64,000 nucleotides of DNA. Source: Pseudorhodobacter antarcticus. Its GTDB lineage: Bacteria; Pseudomonadota; Alphaproteobacteria; Rhodobacterales; Rhodobacteraceae. Within the stretch, counting starts at the first letter, position 1. The number at the start of each line of letters is the position of its first letter. Of this stretch, positions 28,663-38,033 are shown in pieces. The translations under genes and the position numbers were made by a program. The stretch covers positions 1 to 64,000 of the forward strand of contig NZ_FOCO01000004.1 of NCBI RefSeq assembly GCF_900110135.1, in the 5' to 3' direction. The notes beneath the pieces are model-generated. The model was not told where the DNA came from, did not search any database, and was given only the letters and a program-made list of their open reading frames with translations.

Positions 28663-29529
28663 ATGGCCATCTACTCCCTCGGCTCGATCAACATCGACCA
28701 CATTTACCGCGTGCCGCACCACACCCAGCCCGGCGAAACGCTGGCGGCAACCGACTACACGCGCGGCTTGGGCGGCAAGGGCGCAAACCAATCTGTCGCC
28801 GCTGCCATGGCGGGCGCAAAGGTGTTCCACATCGGTGCCATCGGGCGCGATGATGCGTGGACGCTGGACCTTTTGCGCGATTACGGCGTCGATACCGCCA
28901 ACATCCAACAGATCAAAACCGCCACGGGCCACGCGATCATTCAGGTTGACCCTTCAGGCGAAAACGCCATCACCCTCTACCCCGGCGCCAACCGTCAAAT
29001 CTCTGATGCCCAAGTCGCGCGCGTGCTGGCAAACGCCCGCCCCGATGATACGCTTTTGTTGCAAAATGAAACCTCTGCGCAATTCGCCTCTGTTCGGCTT
29101 GCCGCCGATATGGGCCTGCGCGTCCTCTATTCCCCCGCGCCGTTCGAACTCACCCCGCTTCAGGATGTGATACCCTTCACCACCCTCCTCGCGATGAACG
29201 AAGGCGAGGCGGCACAGATGATATCCACATTCGGCGGCCTGCCCGATTGCGATGTGATCATTACCAAAGGAGCGCAGGGCGCAGAATGGCACCGCCTCAA
29301 CGCGCAAACCCTCACTATCCCCGCGTTTGATGTTCACGCGGTTGATACCACGGGCGCGGGCGATTGCTTTGCAGGCACCATCGCGGCCGCCCTTGATGCG
29401 GGTATGGACCGCGAACAGGCCCTCACCCGCGCCGCCGCCGCCGCCGCAATCCAAGTCACGCGCCACGGCGCGGCCAGTGCCATGCCCAGCCGCGCGGACG
29501 TGGATGAATTTCTGGCCCCTATCCTTTGA
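28663..29529 (+). CDS. PfkB-family carbohydrate kinase (ribokinase-like)
   Basis: The 288-residue protein has both PfkB signatures: GGLGGKGANQSVAAAMAG-type GLGGKGANQSVA near residues 37-48, and DTTGAGDCFAGT (about 225-236) with the catalytic aspartate. The first signature, with GGKGANQ, is close to ribokinase, so ribose or a related pentose is the most likely substrate, but the gene is next to maeB and not in a sugar-uptake cluster, so the true substrate is uncertain. Its stop is immediately followed by the stop of the convergent msrA gene. Confidence 0.85.
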   Translation: MAIYSLGSINIDHIYRVPHHTQPGETLAATDYTRGLGGKGANQSVAAAMAGAKVFHIGAIGRDDAWTLDLLRDYGVDTANIQQIKTATGHAIIQVDPSGENAITLYPGANRQISDAQVARVLANARPDDTLLLQNETSAQFASVRLAADMGLRVLYSPAPFELTPLQDVIPFTTLLAMNEGEAAQMISTFGGLPDCDVIITKGAQGAEWHRLNAQTLTIPAFDVHAVDTTGAGDCFAGTIAAALDAGMDREQALTRAAAAAAIQVTRHGAASAMPSRADVDEFLAPIL

Positions 29530-30165
29530 TCACTTCACAAAGGGTGCTGCACTGCCCCACAATTCGCGCACCCGCGCATCGCGGCCACACGACACGCGGT
29601 AAAACTGATACGCCTCCGACTGCCGCTTTGGCCCGGCGCGCGTAATCACAAAATTGCTGCCTTTGTAATAATCCTGATGGTACGCCTCGGCCTCATAAAA
29701 CGGCTTGGCCGCCAAAATCGGCGTCACAATCTTCTTGCCCAAATCCCGCCCAGCATCCGCCTTGGCCCCTTCGGCAATCGCGGCCTGTTCAGCGTTCAAC
29801 GGGAAAATCGCGGTGCGGTAACTGTCACCCCGGTCACAAAACTGCCCCCCCGCATCCGTGGGGTTAACCGAGCGGAAAAACATATGCAAAATCTGGCCAT
29901 AACTGATCTTGGCCGGGTCAAACGCAATCTCCACCGCCTCATAATGCCCGGTGCCCTTGCGCGTCACTTGCTCATATGTCGGGTTCTCAGTGGTCCCGCC
30001 AGTGTACCCTGAAACGACGGATTTCACCCCCGCCACCTTTTCAAAATCCGCCTCAACGCACCAAAAACACCCGCCCGCCACAACGGCCTTTTCCGTGGCC
30101 GCCTGCACCGCCCCCGCCGCCAGCCCCGCACTCAACACCGCCGCCGTCAAAACCCATTTCAACAT
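29530..30165 (-). CDS. msrA: Peptide methionine sulfoxide reductase MsrA, probably exported
   Basis: MsrA reduces methionine-S-sulfoxide in proteins. The 211-residue form has a signal peptide ([19 protein letters not shown], residues 4-22), so it probably works in the periplasm. The active-site motif GGCFWCVE (C33 and C36) and the [15 protein letters not shown] segment are intact, and a third cysteine near the C-terminus (VSCGRDARV) may act as resolving cysteine. ATG 30165 has GGGAG eight bases upstream; longer in-frame starts are rejected. Confidence 0.92.
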   Translation of the reverse strand: MLKWVLTAAVLSAGLAAGAVQAATEKAVVAGGCFWCVEADFEKVAGVKSVVSGYTGGTTENPTYEQVTRKGTGHYEAVEIAFDPAKISYGQILHMFFRSVNPTDAGGQFCDRGDSYRTAIFPLNAEQAAIAEGAKADAGRDLGKKIVTPILAAKPFYEAEAYHQDYYKGSNFVITRAGPKRQSEAYQFYRVSCGRDARVRELWGSAAPFVK

Positions 30166-30397
30166 AACACGCTCCCAATTCAAGTTGCGTTTAACCTGCC
30201 TGATGCACCCCACCCCAACAACGCACCACCCCGTGATGTCACGCAATGGTGAAGCGCGGCCCTGCCCATTCGGCTTGGTCCAAATACCTGAAACCCTCTG
30301 CGAACCGCGCGATACAAATGTTAAGATCGCGTAAACAAAATACGCGACCTTAAACAATTTCAATAGGTTATCTGTCGCATCGCGCGCGAGCCGCGCG
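30166..30397. other. Intergenic region upstream of msrA and downstream of argG with an imperfect inverted repeat
   Basis: 232 bases. It contains TTAAGATCGCGTA (30321-30333) and TACGCGACCTTAA (30341-30353), a 13-base inverted repeat with a single mismatch and a seven-base loop. It is not followed by a T-run on either strand, so a protein operator or an RNA structure at the argG 3' end are both possible. Otherwise nothing is recognised. Confidence 0.5.
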
Positions 30398-31636
30398 TCA
30401 CTTCACCCGCGCATTTCGCGTCGCAATCAACTTCAACCGCAGCGCGTTCAACCGAATAAACCCGGCCGCATCTTTCTGATCATACGCCCCCGCATCGTCC
30501 TCAAACGTAACATGGGCCTCAGAATAAAGCGAATGTTCGGACCATCGCGCCACACAACTCGCCATCCCTTTATACAGCTTCAACCGCACTGTCCCCGAAA
30601 CATGTTCCTGGCTTTTATCAATCAAAGCCTGCAACATTTCCCGCTCGGGCGAGAACCAAAAACCATTGTAAATCAGCTCGGCATAGCGTGGCATGATGCT
30701 GTCTTTCAAATGCCCCGACCCGGCATCCAGCGTGATCTGTTCAATCCCGCGGTGCGCCTCCAGCAAAATCGTGCCGCCGGGGGTCTCATAAATCCCGCGC
30801 GATTTCATCCCGATGAACCGGTTTTCCACGAAATCCAAACGCCCAATCCCATGCGCGCCACCAACTTCGTTCAGCTTGGTCAAAATCGTGGCCGGGCTCA
30901 TCGCCTCGCCATTGATCGCCACCGCATCGCCGCGCTCAAACGTCACTTCAATATACTCTGGCGTGTTCGGCGCCTCCTCGGGCGAAACAGTCCGCTGGTA
31001 CACATATTCGGGCGCTTCCTCCGCCGGATTCTCCAACGCCTTCCCCTCGGACGATGTGTGCAGCAAATTCGCATCCACAGAAAACGGCGCTTCGCCGCGC
31101 TTATCCTTGGCGATCGGAATCTGGTTCGCTTCAGCAAATTCCAGCAGCTTGGTCCGGCTGGTCAAATCCCACTCCCGCCACGGTGCAATCACCTTGATCG
31201 ACGGGTCCAGCGCATAGGCGGACAGTTCAAACCGAACCTGATCGTTGCCCTTGCCCGTCGCGCCATGCGCCACCGCATCGGCCCCATGTTTGTGGGCCAA
31301 TTCCACCAGATGCTTGGAAATCAACGGCCGCGCGATGGAGGTGCCAAGCAAATACAGCCCCTCATACAGCGCGTTTGCCCGGAACATCGGGAACACGAAA
31401 TCGCGGACAAATTCTTCGCGCACGTCAACGATATGGATATTTTTGGGGTCAATCCCCAGCAACACTGCCTTGGCGCGCGCAGGCTCCAGCTCCTCACCCT
31501 GGCCCAGATCGGCGGTGAAGGTGATCACCTCACAGCCATATTCGGTCTGCAACCATTTCAAGATGATCGAGGTATCAAGCCCGCCGGAATAGGCCAGCAC
31601 AACCTTTTTCGGGGCAAATTTTGGGGCAGCGGACAT
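30398..31636 (-). CDS. argG: Argininosuccinate synthase
   Basis: ArgG joins citrulline and aspartate with ATP to form argininosuccinate. The 412-residue product has the N-type ATP pyrophosphatase motif AYSGGLDTS (residues 15-23) and the conserved [17 protein letters not shown] segment (about 129-145). The start ATG 31636 has AAGGAGA five bases upstream; the open frame extends much further upstream but without a ribosome site and over the divergent ilvA gene. It stands alone on the minus strand and is divergent from ilvA, with 111 bases between their starts. Confidence 0.95.
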   Translation of the reverse strand: MSAAPKFAPKKVVLAYSGGLDTSIILKWLQTEYGCEVITFTADLGQGEELEPARAKAVLLGIDPKNIHIVDVREEFVRDFVFPMFRANALYEGLYLLGTSIARPLISKHLVELAHKHGADAVAHGATGKGNDQVRFELSAYALDPSIKVIAPWREWDLTSRTKLLEFAEANQIPIAKDKRGEAPFSVDANLLHTSSEGKALENPAEEAPEYVYQRTVSPEEAPNTPEYIEVTFERGDAVAINGEAMSPATILTKLNEVGGAHGIGRLDFVENRFIGMKSRGIYETPGGTILLEAHRGIEQITLDAGSGHLKDSIMPRYAELIYNGFWFSPEREMLQALIDKSQEHVSGTVRLKLYKGMASCVARWSEHSLYSEAHVTFEDDAGAYDQKDAAGFIRLNALRLKLIATRNARVK

Positions 31637-31747
31637 ATGCGTCTCCTTGGCGATTTCCCTGCAATTACTGGGTATCGCCCCCAAGGGCAAGCGGTGCCGC
31701 GTGTTTCCTTTCCTTGCCTTTATCGCCCGCTTGGGTTTAATCGGGGG

Positions 31748-32995
31748 ATGCATGATTTTCCAACCGCCGCCCGCCTTGCTACGCATGCCCTGCGCGATCT
31801 GTTCGATCCGACGCCGTTGCAGCGCAATGACCACCTTTCCGCCCGCTATGGTGCTGAAATTTGGCTGAAGCGAGAGGATCTGTCGCCCGTCCGGTCCTAC
31901 AAGATCCGGGGTGCCGTCAATGCGATGCGCAAAGTCCGCAGCACCAATCCGGGGCAGGAAAAATTTGTGGCGGCTAGTGCGGGCAACCACGCCCAAGGGG
32001 TGGCCTACGCTTGCCGTCATTTCGGCGTGCGGGGCACAATTTTTATGCCCGTCACCACGCCGCAGCAAAAAATCGACAAAACCCGTGTTTTTGGCGGCGA
32101 CAGCATCGAGATTGTGCTGACGGGCGATTATTTTGACCAAACCCTGACCGCCGCGCAAAAGTTTTGCAGCGACCAAGGCGCGCATTTTCTGTCACCGTTC
32201 GACGACCCCGACGTGATTGAAGGCCAATCCAGTGTCGCGGTCGAAATTATGGAACAGCTGGGCCACGCGCCCGATTTTGTGGTGCTGCCCGTGGGCGGTG
32301 GCGGCCTTGCCTCGGGCGTCACAGGCTATTTGGGAACGCAAGCACCGGACACGCAGTTTCGCTTTGTGGAACCCTTGGGCGGGGCCAGTTTGACTGCCGC
32401 TTTGGCCTATGGAGGGCCTGTGACCCTACCCAAAATCAACTCTTTTGTTGATGGGGCGGCGGTGGCCCGGCTGGGAGCTTGCACCTATCAGATGCTAAAA
32501 TCGGTCGATCCCGCGCATGTCTTGCTGGCGCCCGAGGATCGGATTTGCGTAACCATGCTGGAAATGTTGAACGTCGAAGGCATCGTTTTGGAACCCGCAG
32601 GCGCACTGTCGGTTGATGTGTTGCCAGAACTGGCTGATCAAATCGTCGGAAAAACCGTTGTTTGCGTCACCTCCGGCGGGAATTTCGATTTTGAACGTCT
32701 GCCCGAGGTAAAGGAACGTGCCCAGCGTTACGCCGGTTTGAAAAAGTATTTCATCCTGCGCATGCCGCAACGTCCCGGCGCGTTGAAAGAGTTTTTGATG
32801 ATGCTGGGCCCCGATGATGACATCGCCCGGTTCGAGTATTTGAAAAAATCGGCACGCAATTTTGGGTCGGTCCTGATCGGGATCGAAACAAAGAATGCCG
32901 ATAATTTTAGTCATCTGTTTGGCAATATGGAAAAGGCCGGGTTCGCCTATCGCGATATCACCGCGGATGAGGCGCTTGCCGAATTCCTGATCTAA
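31748..32995 (+). CDS. ilvA: Threonine ammonia-lyase (threonine dehydratase)
   Basis: A PLP enzyme that converts threonine to 2-oxobutanoate, the first step of isoleucine synthesis. The 415-residue protein has the PLP lysine in [11 protein letters not shown] (K52) and the glycine-rich phosphate-binding [10 protein letters not shown]. The C-terminal 85 residues ([16 protein letters not shown]) form one ACT-like regulatory domain; the E. coli biosynthetic enzyme has two, so this is the shorter form. The start at ATG 31748 places [19 protein letters not shown]-like lead at the usual distance, but the ribosome site is poor (GGGGG adjoining the ATG). Confidence 0.93.
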   Translation: MHDFPTAARLATHALRDLFDPTPLQRNDHLSARYGAEIWLKREDLSPVRSYKIRGAVNAMRKVRSTNPGQEKFVAASAGNHAQGVAYACRHFGVRGTIFMPVTTPQQKIDKTRVFGGDSIEIVLTGDYFDQTLTAAQKFCSDQGAHFLSPFDDPDVIEGQSSVAVEIMEQLGHAPDFVVLPVGGGGLASGVTGYLGTQAPDTQFRFVEPLGGASLTAALAYGGPVTLPKINSFVDGAAVARLGACTYQMLKSVDPAHVLLAPEDRICVTMLEMLNVEGIVLEPAGALSVDVLPELADQIVGKTVVCVTSGGNFDFERLPEVKERAQRYAGLKKYFILRMPQRPGALKEFLMMLGPDDDIARFEYLKKSARNFGSVLIGIETKNADNFSHLFGNMEKAGFAYRDITADEALAEFLI

Positions 32996-32997
32996 CC

Positions 32998-33327
32998 CTA
33001 GGCTGCATATCTGGCCTTACCCGCTGTAAAAGCTGATTTTGATCGTTCATAAACGGCGACGACCTGCGCAAGGTTAACACCGCCCACATCCCCCAAAGAA
33101 GCCGCTTTTTCCCCGATTTGGCACAGCTGCGCCAGTTCCCGAAAGCCAAGGTTCAAAGCGCTGCCTTTCAGGAAATGCAGGGCGGATTCCACCGCATCCG
33201 GCGTGATATTGGCTGCCATCGTAGCTGCCACCTCATCCGCCTCCTCTAAAAACATGTCGACAACTTCGGCAAAATCATCTGCCCCAATTTCATGGCGCAA
33301 TTCGGCCACGCGATTCCAATCAATCAT
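32998..33327 (-). CDS. Histidine phosphotransfer (HPt) domain protein
   Basis: A 109-residue single-domain HPt protein. The helix with the phospho-accepting histidine is visible as ALHFLKGSALNLG (H51), in a four-helix bundle length. HPt proteins shuttle phosphate between hybrid kinases and response regulators. It is divergent from a response-regulator/phosphatase gene (33493), with 165 bases between, which suggests the two work in one phosphorelay. It overlaps nothing and its stop is two bases after the ilvA stop on the other strand. Confidence 0.85.
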   Translation of the reverse strand: MIDWNRVAELRHEIGADDFAEVVDMFLEEADEVAATMAANITPDAVESALHFLKGSALNLGFRELAQLCQIGEKAASLGDVGGVNLAQVVAVYERSKSAFTAGKARYAA

Positions 33328-33492
33328 AGCAACCCCCAACGGTTCACAGTTTTCACCCCACACAACACGCAGGATGCCGCCAAAGATTTAACAATCGGTA
33401 ATCCCATGCAGGCTGAAAACCGCAAACTTTACGCTTTACCGGGCTTTAAGACTTTGGCGGCTATCAACGCAGACATTAGCAAAGGAAACCTG

Positions 33493-34761
33493 ATGTTGAC
33501 CGTCGCACCACAGAACATGACCCATGGGTTCCCGCTGCCCGAAGCGCTGCCGCGTCATGTTTTGGTTGTTGATGACAGCAGGGCGCAGCGGCGGATTTTG
33601 ACAATGTCGCTGGCCCGCAGTGGCTACCGCGTCACAGAGGCCGATTCGGGCATGTCCGCATTGGCCCTGTGCCGCGAAACGGCCTTTGATATTGTGCTAA
33701 GCGATTGGATGATGCCTGAAATGAACGGCCTCGATTTTTGCCGCGAATTCAAGGTTTTGCCGCGTGATGGCTATGGGTATTTCATCCTGCTAACGTCGAA
33801 ATCCGAAAAGGCAGAAATTGCAGACGGGCTGGATTGCGGGGCGGATGATTTTTTGGCGAAACCTGTGAACCTTGATGAATTGCGGGCCCGGTTGCGCGCT
33901 GGGGAACGGATTTTGGGCATGCAGGCGGAGTTGATGGAAAAGAACCGCCTTGTCGGTTCCACGCTGGATGAATTGCAGAAAATATATGATTCGCTTGACC
34001 GCGATTTGATTGAGGCGCGGAAACTGCAACAAACGCTGGTTCGCGAACGGTTCCGCGACTTTGGCGGGGGCGAAGTGTCGGCCATGCTACGCCCGTCTGG
34101 CCATGTGGGCGGTGATTTGGTCGGGTTTTTTCAAATAAATGAACAGCGCATCGGTGTGTATTCGGTCGATGTGTCTGGGCATGGCGTTGCATCCGCAATG
34201 ATGACTGCGCGGTTGTCGGGGCTGTTATCCGGCTCCACCCCCGATCAAAATGTCGCCCTTAGGGTGGATGAAACGGGCGCGCGCGATGCCCACCCGCCAG
34301 AGGTGGTGGCAGCCCGCCTGAACCGCATGATGTTTGATGACATTCAGGTGGAGCAGTATTTCACGCTGGCCTATGCCGATATTAATTTGGAAACCGGGTT
34401 CGTCGAATTGGTGCAGGCGGGCCACCCCCACCCCGCCGTGATTCGCAAAGGTGGAACGGTGGAATATGTGGGCACTGGTGGCCTGCCGATTGGCCTGATC
34501 CCTGATGCGGAATACGACCGGGTGCAGACATGGCTGACCACAGGCGACCGTTTGTTTTTAGTATCTGACGGCGTCACCGAATGTCCATCACCGGGCGGGG
34601 AGGAGTTGGGCGAAGAGGGGCTGACCCGGATTTTGCTGGCGAATCAATCCATGTCAAACCCAGCTTTGCTGGAGGCGCTGATCTGGGATCTTGCTGCCTA
34701 TTTTGGCGGTGAGGATTTTCCCGATGACGTGTCGGGCGCATTGTACAAGATGAAAGGTTAA
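33493..34761 (+). CDS. Response regulator with C-terminal PP2C/SpoIIE-type serine phosphatase
   Basis: 422 residues. Residues 22-140 form a receiver domain: acidic pocket D27/D28, phospho-acceptor D71 in VLSDWMMPEMNG and conserved lysine in LAKPV. A short helical linker (KNRLVGSTLDELQKIYDSLDRDLIEARKLQQTL) leads to a PP2C SpoIIE phosphatase domain (about 190-422) with GGDLVGFF, VDVSGHG and the metal-binding VSDGVTE. Proteins of this build switch anti-sigma/anti-anti-sigma partners; RbaY of Rhodobacter capsulatus is of this type. The start at ATG 33493 has AAAGGAA six bases upstream; an in-frame ATG at 33406 has none. No anti-sigma partner genes are in the window. Confidence 0.88.
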   Translation: MLTVAPQNMTHGFPLPEALPRHVLVVDDSRAQRRILTMSLARSGYRVTEADSGMSALALCRETAFDIVLSDWMMPEMNGLDFCREFKVLPRDGYGYFILLTSKSEKAEIADGLDCGADDFLAKPVNLDELRARLRAGERILGMQAELMEKNRLVGSTLDELQKIYDSLDRDLIEARKLQQTLVRERFRDFGGGEVSAMLRPSGHVGGDLVGFFQINEQRIGVYSVDVSGHGVASAMMTARLSGLLSGSTPDQNVALRVDETGARDAHPPEVVAARLNRMMFDDIQVEQYFTLAYADINLETGFVELVQAGHPHPAVIRKGGTVEYVGTGGLPIGLIPDAEYDRVQTWLTTGDRLFLVSDGVTECPSPGGEELGEEGLTRILLANQSMSNPALLEALIWDLAAYFGGEDFPDDVSGALYKMKG

Positions 34762-35204
34762 GCGAATTGCCCTGCGAACCGCGCCATCATCGCGCGGTCG
34801 CCGGGGTTTCCCAAAACCTGTGATGCGGACCCAAGCGGCAGCCACAGCGCTTCATGTCCCGGTTCGGTTGGCTTTGACACTTGCAGGGTTGGGCGGGCCA
34901 CATAAATCGTGCACAGCTTTTCCGCCCATAAATCGTATTCGGGCATATAGGTGAATCGCCGAAAGGCGCCAAATCTGTATTGCATCGCCATGCGCCATCC
35001 CGTTTCCTCCATCACTTCGCGGTGAAGGGCGGCGATGGGGTGTTCGCCTTTGTCAATTCCGCCACCCGGCAATTGAATTTCAGGCGTCGGTTTCGCTTGA
35101 TAGGTCGCCAAAACTTCGTGGTTGCGCAGCAAAATCGCATAGACGCCGGGGCGGCGTGTATAGCGTTTTCCCGGCTTTGGCGCATCACCATATGATTTGA
35201 TCAT
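34758..35204 (-). CDS. NUDIX hydrolase
   Basis: A 148-residue enzyme with the complete NUDIX box GGIDKGEHPIAALHREVMEETGW (about residues 49-71, the G-x5-E-x7-REUxEExGU pattern). It cleaves a nucleoside diphosphate linked to another group, but the particular substrate cannot be told. Its stop overlaps the convergent phosphatase gene by four bases, and it is divergent from hslO with 77 bases between. Confidence 0.85.
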   Translation of the reverse strand: MIKSYGDAPKPGKRYTRRPGVYAILLRNHEVLATYQAKPTPEIQLPGGGIDKGEHPIAALHREVMEETGWRMAMQYRFGAFRRFTYMPEYDLWAEKLCTIYVARPTLQVSKPTEPGHEALWLPLGSASQVLGNPGDRAMMARFAGQFA

Positions 35205-35281
35205 CGATTTGCCCTTGGTCCTTTGGTTGCCGTGCCTATATCAACGCGGTATGCCAAGGCTGGCTTGCCAAGGGAACCCCC

Positions 35282-36268
35282 ATGACCATCGGAACAAAAA
35301 TCGCCTGGGACGACACCGTCCTGCCATTCCAACTTGACCACTCTGACATCCGGGGCCGCGTTGTGCGGCTGGATGGCACGTTGGAGTCTGTTTTGAAACA
35401 ACACGCCTACCCACCGCAGATTGAGGCGCTGGTGGCTGAGGCCACGCTGCTGACCGCGTTGATCGGTCAGGCCATCAAACTGCGCTGGAAATTGTCGCTG
35501 CAGATTCGCGGCGACGGCCCGGTGCGCATGATCGCCACCGATTATTACGGCCCAACCGATGATGGAGAGCCGGCGCGCCTGCGGGCCTATGCCGGCTATG
35601 ACCAAGACGCGGACCTGTCGGGTGCTGCGCCTTTCTCTTTGATTGGAAAGGGATTTTTTGCAATTTTGATCGACCAAGGCGAAGGGATGGTGCCGTATCA
35701 AGGCATCACGCCCATCACCGGAACCTCTTTGGCGGATTGTGCAGAAACGTATTTTGCCCAGTCCGAACAATTGCCAACCCGGTTTCAGCTAAGCTTTGGC
35801 AAAAGCACGTTGCCGGGTGAAATGGCCGTGTGGCGTGCGGGCGGTGTGATGTTGCAGATGATGCCAAAGGCGTCGCCATCTGCGCTGGGTGATGGCGGGT
35901 CGGGAGCTGATGGGCTGTTGGCGCACCAGGATTTGCTGGACGGCGATGAAGGCGAAAACTGGAACCGCGCCAACACATTGCTGGACACGGTTGAGGATCT
36001 TGAACTGATTGGCCCAGAAGTTGCGCCCACAGATTTGCTGGTTCGGTTGTTCCATCAAGAACAGCCGCGCGTGTTTGATCCGCAACCCATTCGTTTTGGC
36101 TGCACTTGTTCAGCCGAACGTGTGCGCCAGTCGCTGTCGATTTATGGCACAGACGACATTGCAGAAATGACAACGGATGAAGGCGTTTTGACCGCCGATT
36201 GTCAGTTTTGTGGCTCGCATTATGTGCTGGACCCGAAAACGCTTGGGGTGGGGGCCGATGAAGGCTGA
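35282..36268 (+). CDS. hslO: Redox-regulated chaperone Hsp33
   Basis: Hsp33 is activated as a holdase when oxidants release its zinc and form disulfides. The 328-residue protein has the C-terminal four-cysteine zinc site as CTC (near residue 277) and CQFC (near 310), and the N-terminal substrate-binding domain. The start ATG 35282 has AAGGGAA eight bases upstream. It overlaps the next gene, the CoA-type NUDIX hydrolase, by 11 bases, so hslO-nudix-cca-ABC form a tight plus-strand run. Confidence 0.94.
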   Translation: MTIGTKIAWDDTVLPFQLDHSDIRGRVVRLDGTLESVLKQHAYPPQIEALVAEATLLTALIGQAIKLRWKLSLQIRGDGPVRMIATDYYGPTDDGEPARLRAYAGYDQDADLSGAAPFSLIGKGFFAILIDQGEGMVPYQGITPITGTSLADCAETYFAQSEQLPTRFQLSFGKSTLPGEMAVWRAGGVMLQMMPKASPSALGDGGSGADGLLAHQDLLDGDEGENWNRANTLLDTVEDLELIGPEVAPTDLLVRLFHQEQPRVFDPQPIRFGCTCSAERVRQSLSIYGTDDIAEMTTDEGVLTADCQFCGSHYVLDPKTLGVGADEG

Positions 36269-36845
36269 CGCGCTGCGCCGCGCGCTGATTGGCGGTGGCG
36301 CATCTTCGGATTTTGATTTGAACCCCGGCACGGTTTTGCCGCCGGGTCGGATACTGCGCGCTACTGCCGTTTTGGTGGCGATGCAGGATTTTCCGGGCGG
36401 CCCGCGCTTGTTGTTGACCAAACGGTCGTCGCACTTGCAGCATCATCCGGGCCAGATCGCCTTTCCGGGCGGCAAGTTGGATGAAACGGATGCCAGCCTA
36501 ACCGCCGCCGCCCTGCGTGAGGCGCAGGAGGAGGTGGGTTTGCCCCCCCATTGCGTGCAGGTTCTGGGCGAATTGCCCAGCCATGAGACGGTGACAGGTT
36601 TCACCATCACCCCGATTTTGGCCCAAATCACCGCCCCCTTTACCCCCAAGCCCGAGGCGGGCGAGGTTGATGAAGTGTTCACCGTACCGTTTGATTTCGT
36701 CACAAACCCCGCCAATTTTAAGGTAGAACAGCGCATTTGGCGCGGTGTTTTGCGCAGTTATTACACTGTGCCTTATGGGCCCTATTATATTTGGGGGGCC
36801 ACAGCCCGCATTTTGCGCGGTTTGGCCGAAAGGTTGAGCAGATGA
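36258..36845 (+). CDS. CoA pyrophosphatase-type NUDIX hydrolase (NudL/UPF0035)
   Basis: 195 residues. It has the CoA-specific signature LLTKRSSHLQHHPGQIAFPGG (LLTxRxxxLxxHxGQIxFPGG pattern) directly before the NUDIX box GGKLDETDASLTAAALREAQEEVGL (about residues 73-97). Such enzymes split CoA into 4'-phosphopantetheine and 3',5'-ADP. It starts inside the end of hslO and its stop overlaps the start of the tRNA nucleotidyltransferase gene (ATGA). Confidence 0.88.
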   Translation: MKADALRRALIGGGASSDFDLNPGTVLPPGRILRATAVLVAMQDFPGGPRLLLTKRSSHLQHHPGQIAFPGGKLDETDASLTAAALREAQEEVGLPPHCVQVLGELPSHETVTGFTITPILAQITAPFTPKPEAGEVDEVFTVPFDFVTNPANFKVEQRIWRGVLRSYYTVPYGPYYIWGATARILRGLAERLSR

Positions 36846-37969
36846 AATTACAAGGCGCTTGGTTGGACCATTCGGGCACGCAAGCGCTGTGCCGCGCGCT
36901 GCAAGGCGCGGGGTTTCAGGCGTTATTTGTGGGCGGCTGCGTGCGCAATGCGCTGATGGGCGCTGCGGTGAATGATGTTGATATGGCGACCGATGCGCTG
37001 CCTGAAAACGTCACGAACATTGCCCAAAATGCCGGATTCAAGGTCATCCCAACCGGAATCGACCACGGCACCGTCACCGTGATTGCCCAAGGGTTGCCAC
37101 ATGAGGTGACGACGTTTCGTCAAGACGTCAGCACCGATGGTCGTCATGCGGTCGTCGCGTTTTCTACCGATGTGATGCAGGACGCAATGCGCCGCGATTT
37201 CACCATGAACGCGCTTTATGCCCGCGCCGATGGGTCGGTTGTGGACCCGCTGGGCGGCTTGCCCGACTTGCTGGCGCGGCGTGTGCGTTTTGTTGGCGAC
37301 CCTGATTTGCGGATTACAGAGGATTATCTGCGCATCTTGCGGTTTTTCCGGTTTTTCGCGTGGTACGGTGACCCCGAACAGGGCCTTGATGCCGATGGGC
37401 TTGCCGCCTGCGCCGCAAATTTGGCGGGAATAGAGACGCTTTCGCGCGAGCGCGTGGGAGCAGAGATATGCAAACTGTTGGCCGCCGAAAACCCATCGCA
37501 AGCCGTGGCGGCGATGGCGCAATCGGGGGTTTTGGCCGCCGCCGTGCCGGGGGCGGATGCAAAATCGTTGCCCCTCGCTGTGCATTTTGGCGCGATAGCT
37601 TGGCAATCGCGGCTGGCGGTTTTGGGCGGTGCCATTCAAACCCTGCGCCTGTCGCGCGCAGATATTTCGCAAATTGCGTTGATCCGCGATGAATTTGGCA
37701 GCACCCGCGGGCCGGGCGAATTGGCGTATCGTCACGGCATGCAAACCGCCACCGCCGTTATCCTTGGCCGTGCCGCGCTGTTTGAAACCCCACCCCACAC
37801 AGGTTGGCACGCAGCCGCCGAAACAGGTGCGACTGCGGTTTTCCCTGTCACCGCCGCCGATCTGATGCCCGCCTTGCAAGGTCCAACACTGGGCACCGCG
37901 TTGCGCGATTTGGAAAGCCGCTGGGTCGCCTCGGGCTTTGTGCTGACAAAATCCGACCTGCTAGGTTGA
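36842..37969 (+). CDS. cca: CCA tRNA nucleotidyltransferase
   Basis: Adds or repairs the CCA end of tRNAs. The 375-residue protein has the class-II nucleotidyltransferase head FVGGCVRNALMGAAVNDVDMAT (about residues 29-50, catalytic D45 and D47), the RRDFTMNALYARADGSVVDPLGG block and the RRILRFFRFF-type helix, here LRILRFFRFF. It could also be a poly(A) polymerase of the same superfamily, but the length and the neck/body layout suit CCA-adding enzymes of alphaproteobacteria. It overlaps the previous gene by four bases. Confidence 0.88.
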   Translation: MKLQGAWLDHSGTQALCRALQGAGFQALFVGGCVRNALMGAAVNDVDMATDALPENVTNIAQNAGFKVIPTGIDHGTVTVIAQGLPHEVTTFRQDVSTDGRHAVVAFSTDVMQDAMRRDFTMNALYARADGSVVDPLGGLPDLLARRVRFVGDPDLRITEDYLRILRFFRFFAWYGDPEQGLDADGLAACAANLAGIETLSRERVGAEICKLLAAENPSQAVAAMAQSGVLAAAVPGADAKSLPLAVHFGAIAWQSRLAVLGGAIQTLRLSRADISQIALIRDEFGSTRGPGELAYRHGMQTATAVILGRAALFETPPHTGWHAAAETGATAVFPVTAADLMPALQGPTLGTALRDLESRWVASGFVLTKSDLLG

Positions 37970-38033
37970 CTGTTTCCCTTTCCCGCGCGCGGCGCTATAT
38001 GATCCGGGTATCCCAATAAAGGACGAACACCCC

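Noticed and set aside
30398-32185. Long N-terminal extension of argG across ilvA, and the matching extension of ilvA across argG (from 30512)
   Set aside because: Both extensions overlap the other gene. The family starts ([11 protein letters not shown] for ArgG with AAGGAGA upstream, [10 protein letters not shown] for IlvA) lie well inside, so the extra codons are chance open frame.
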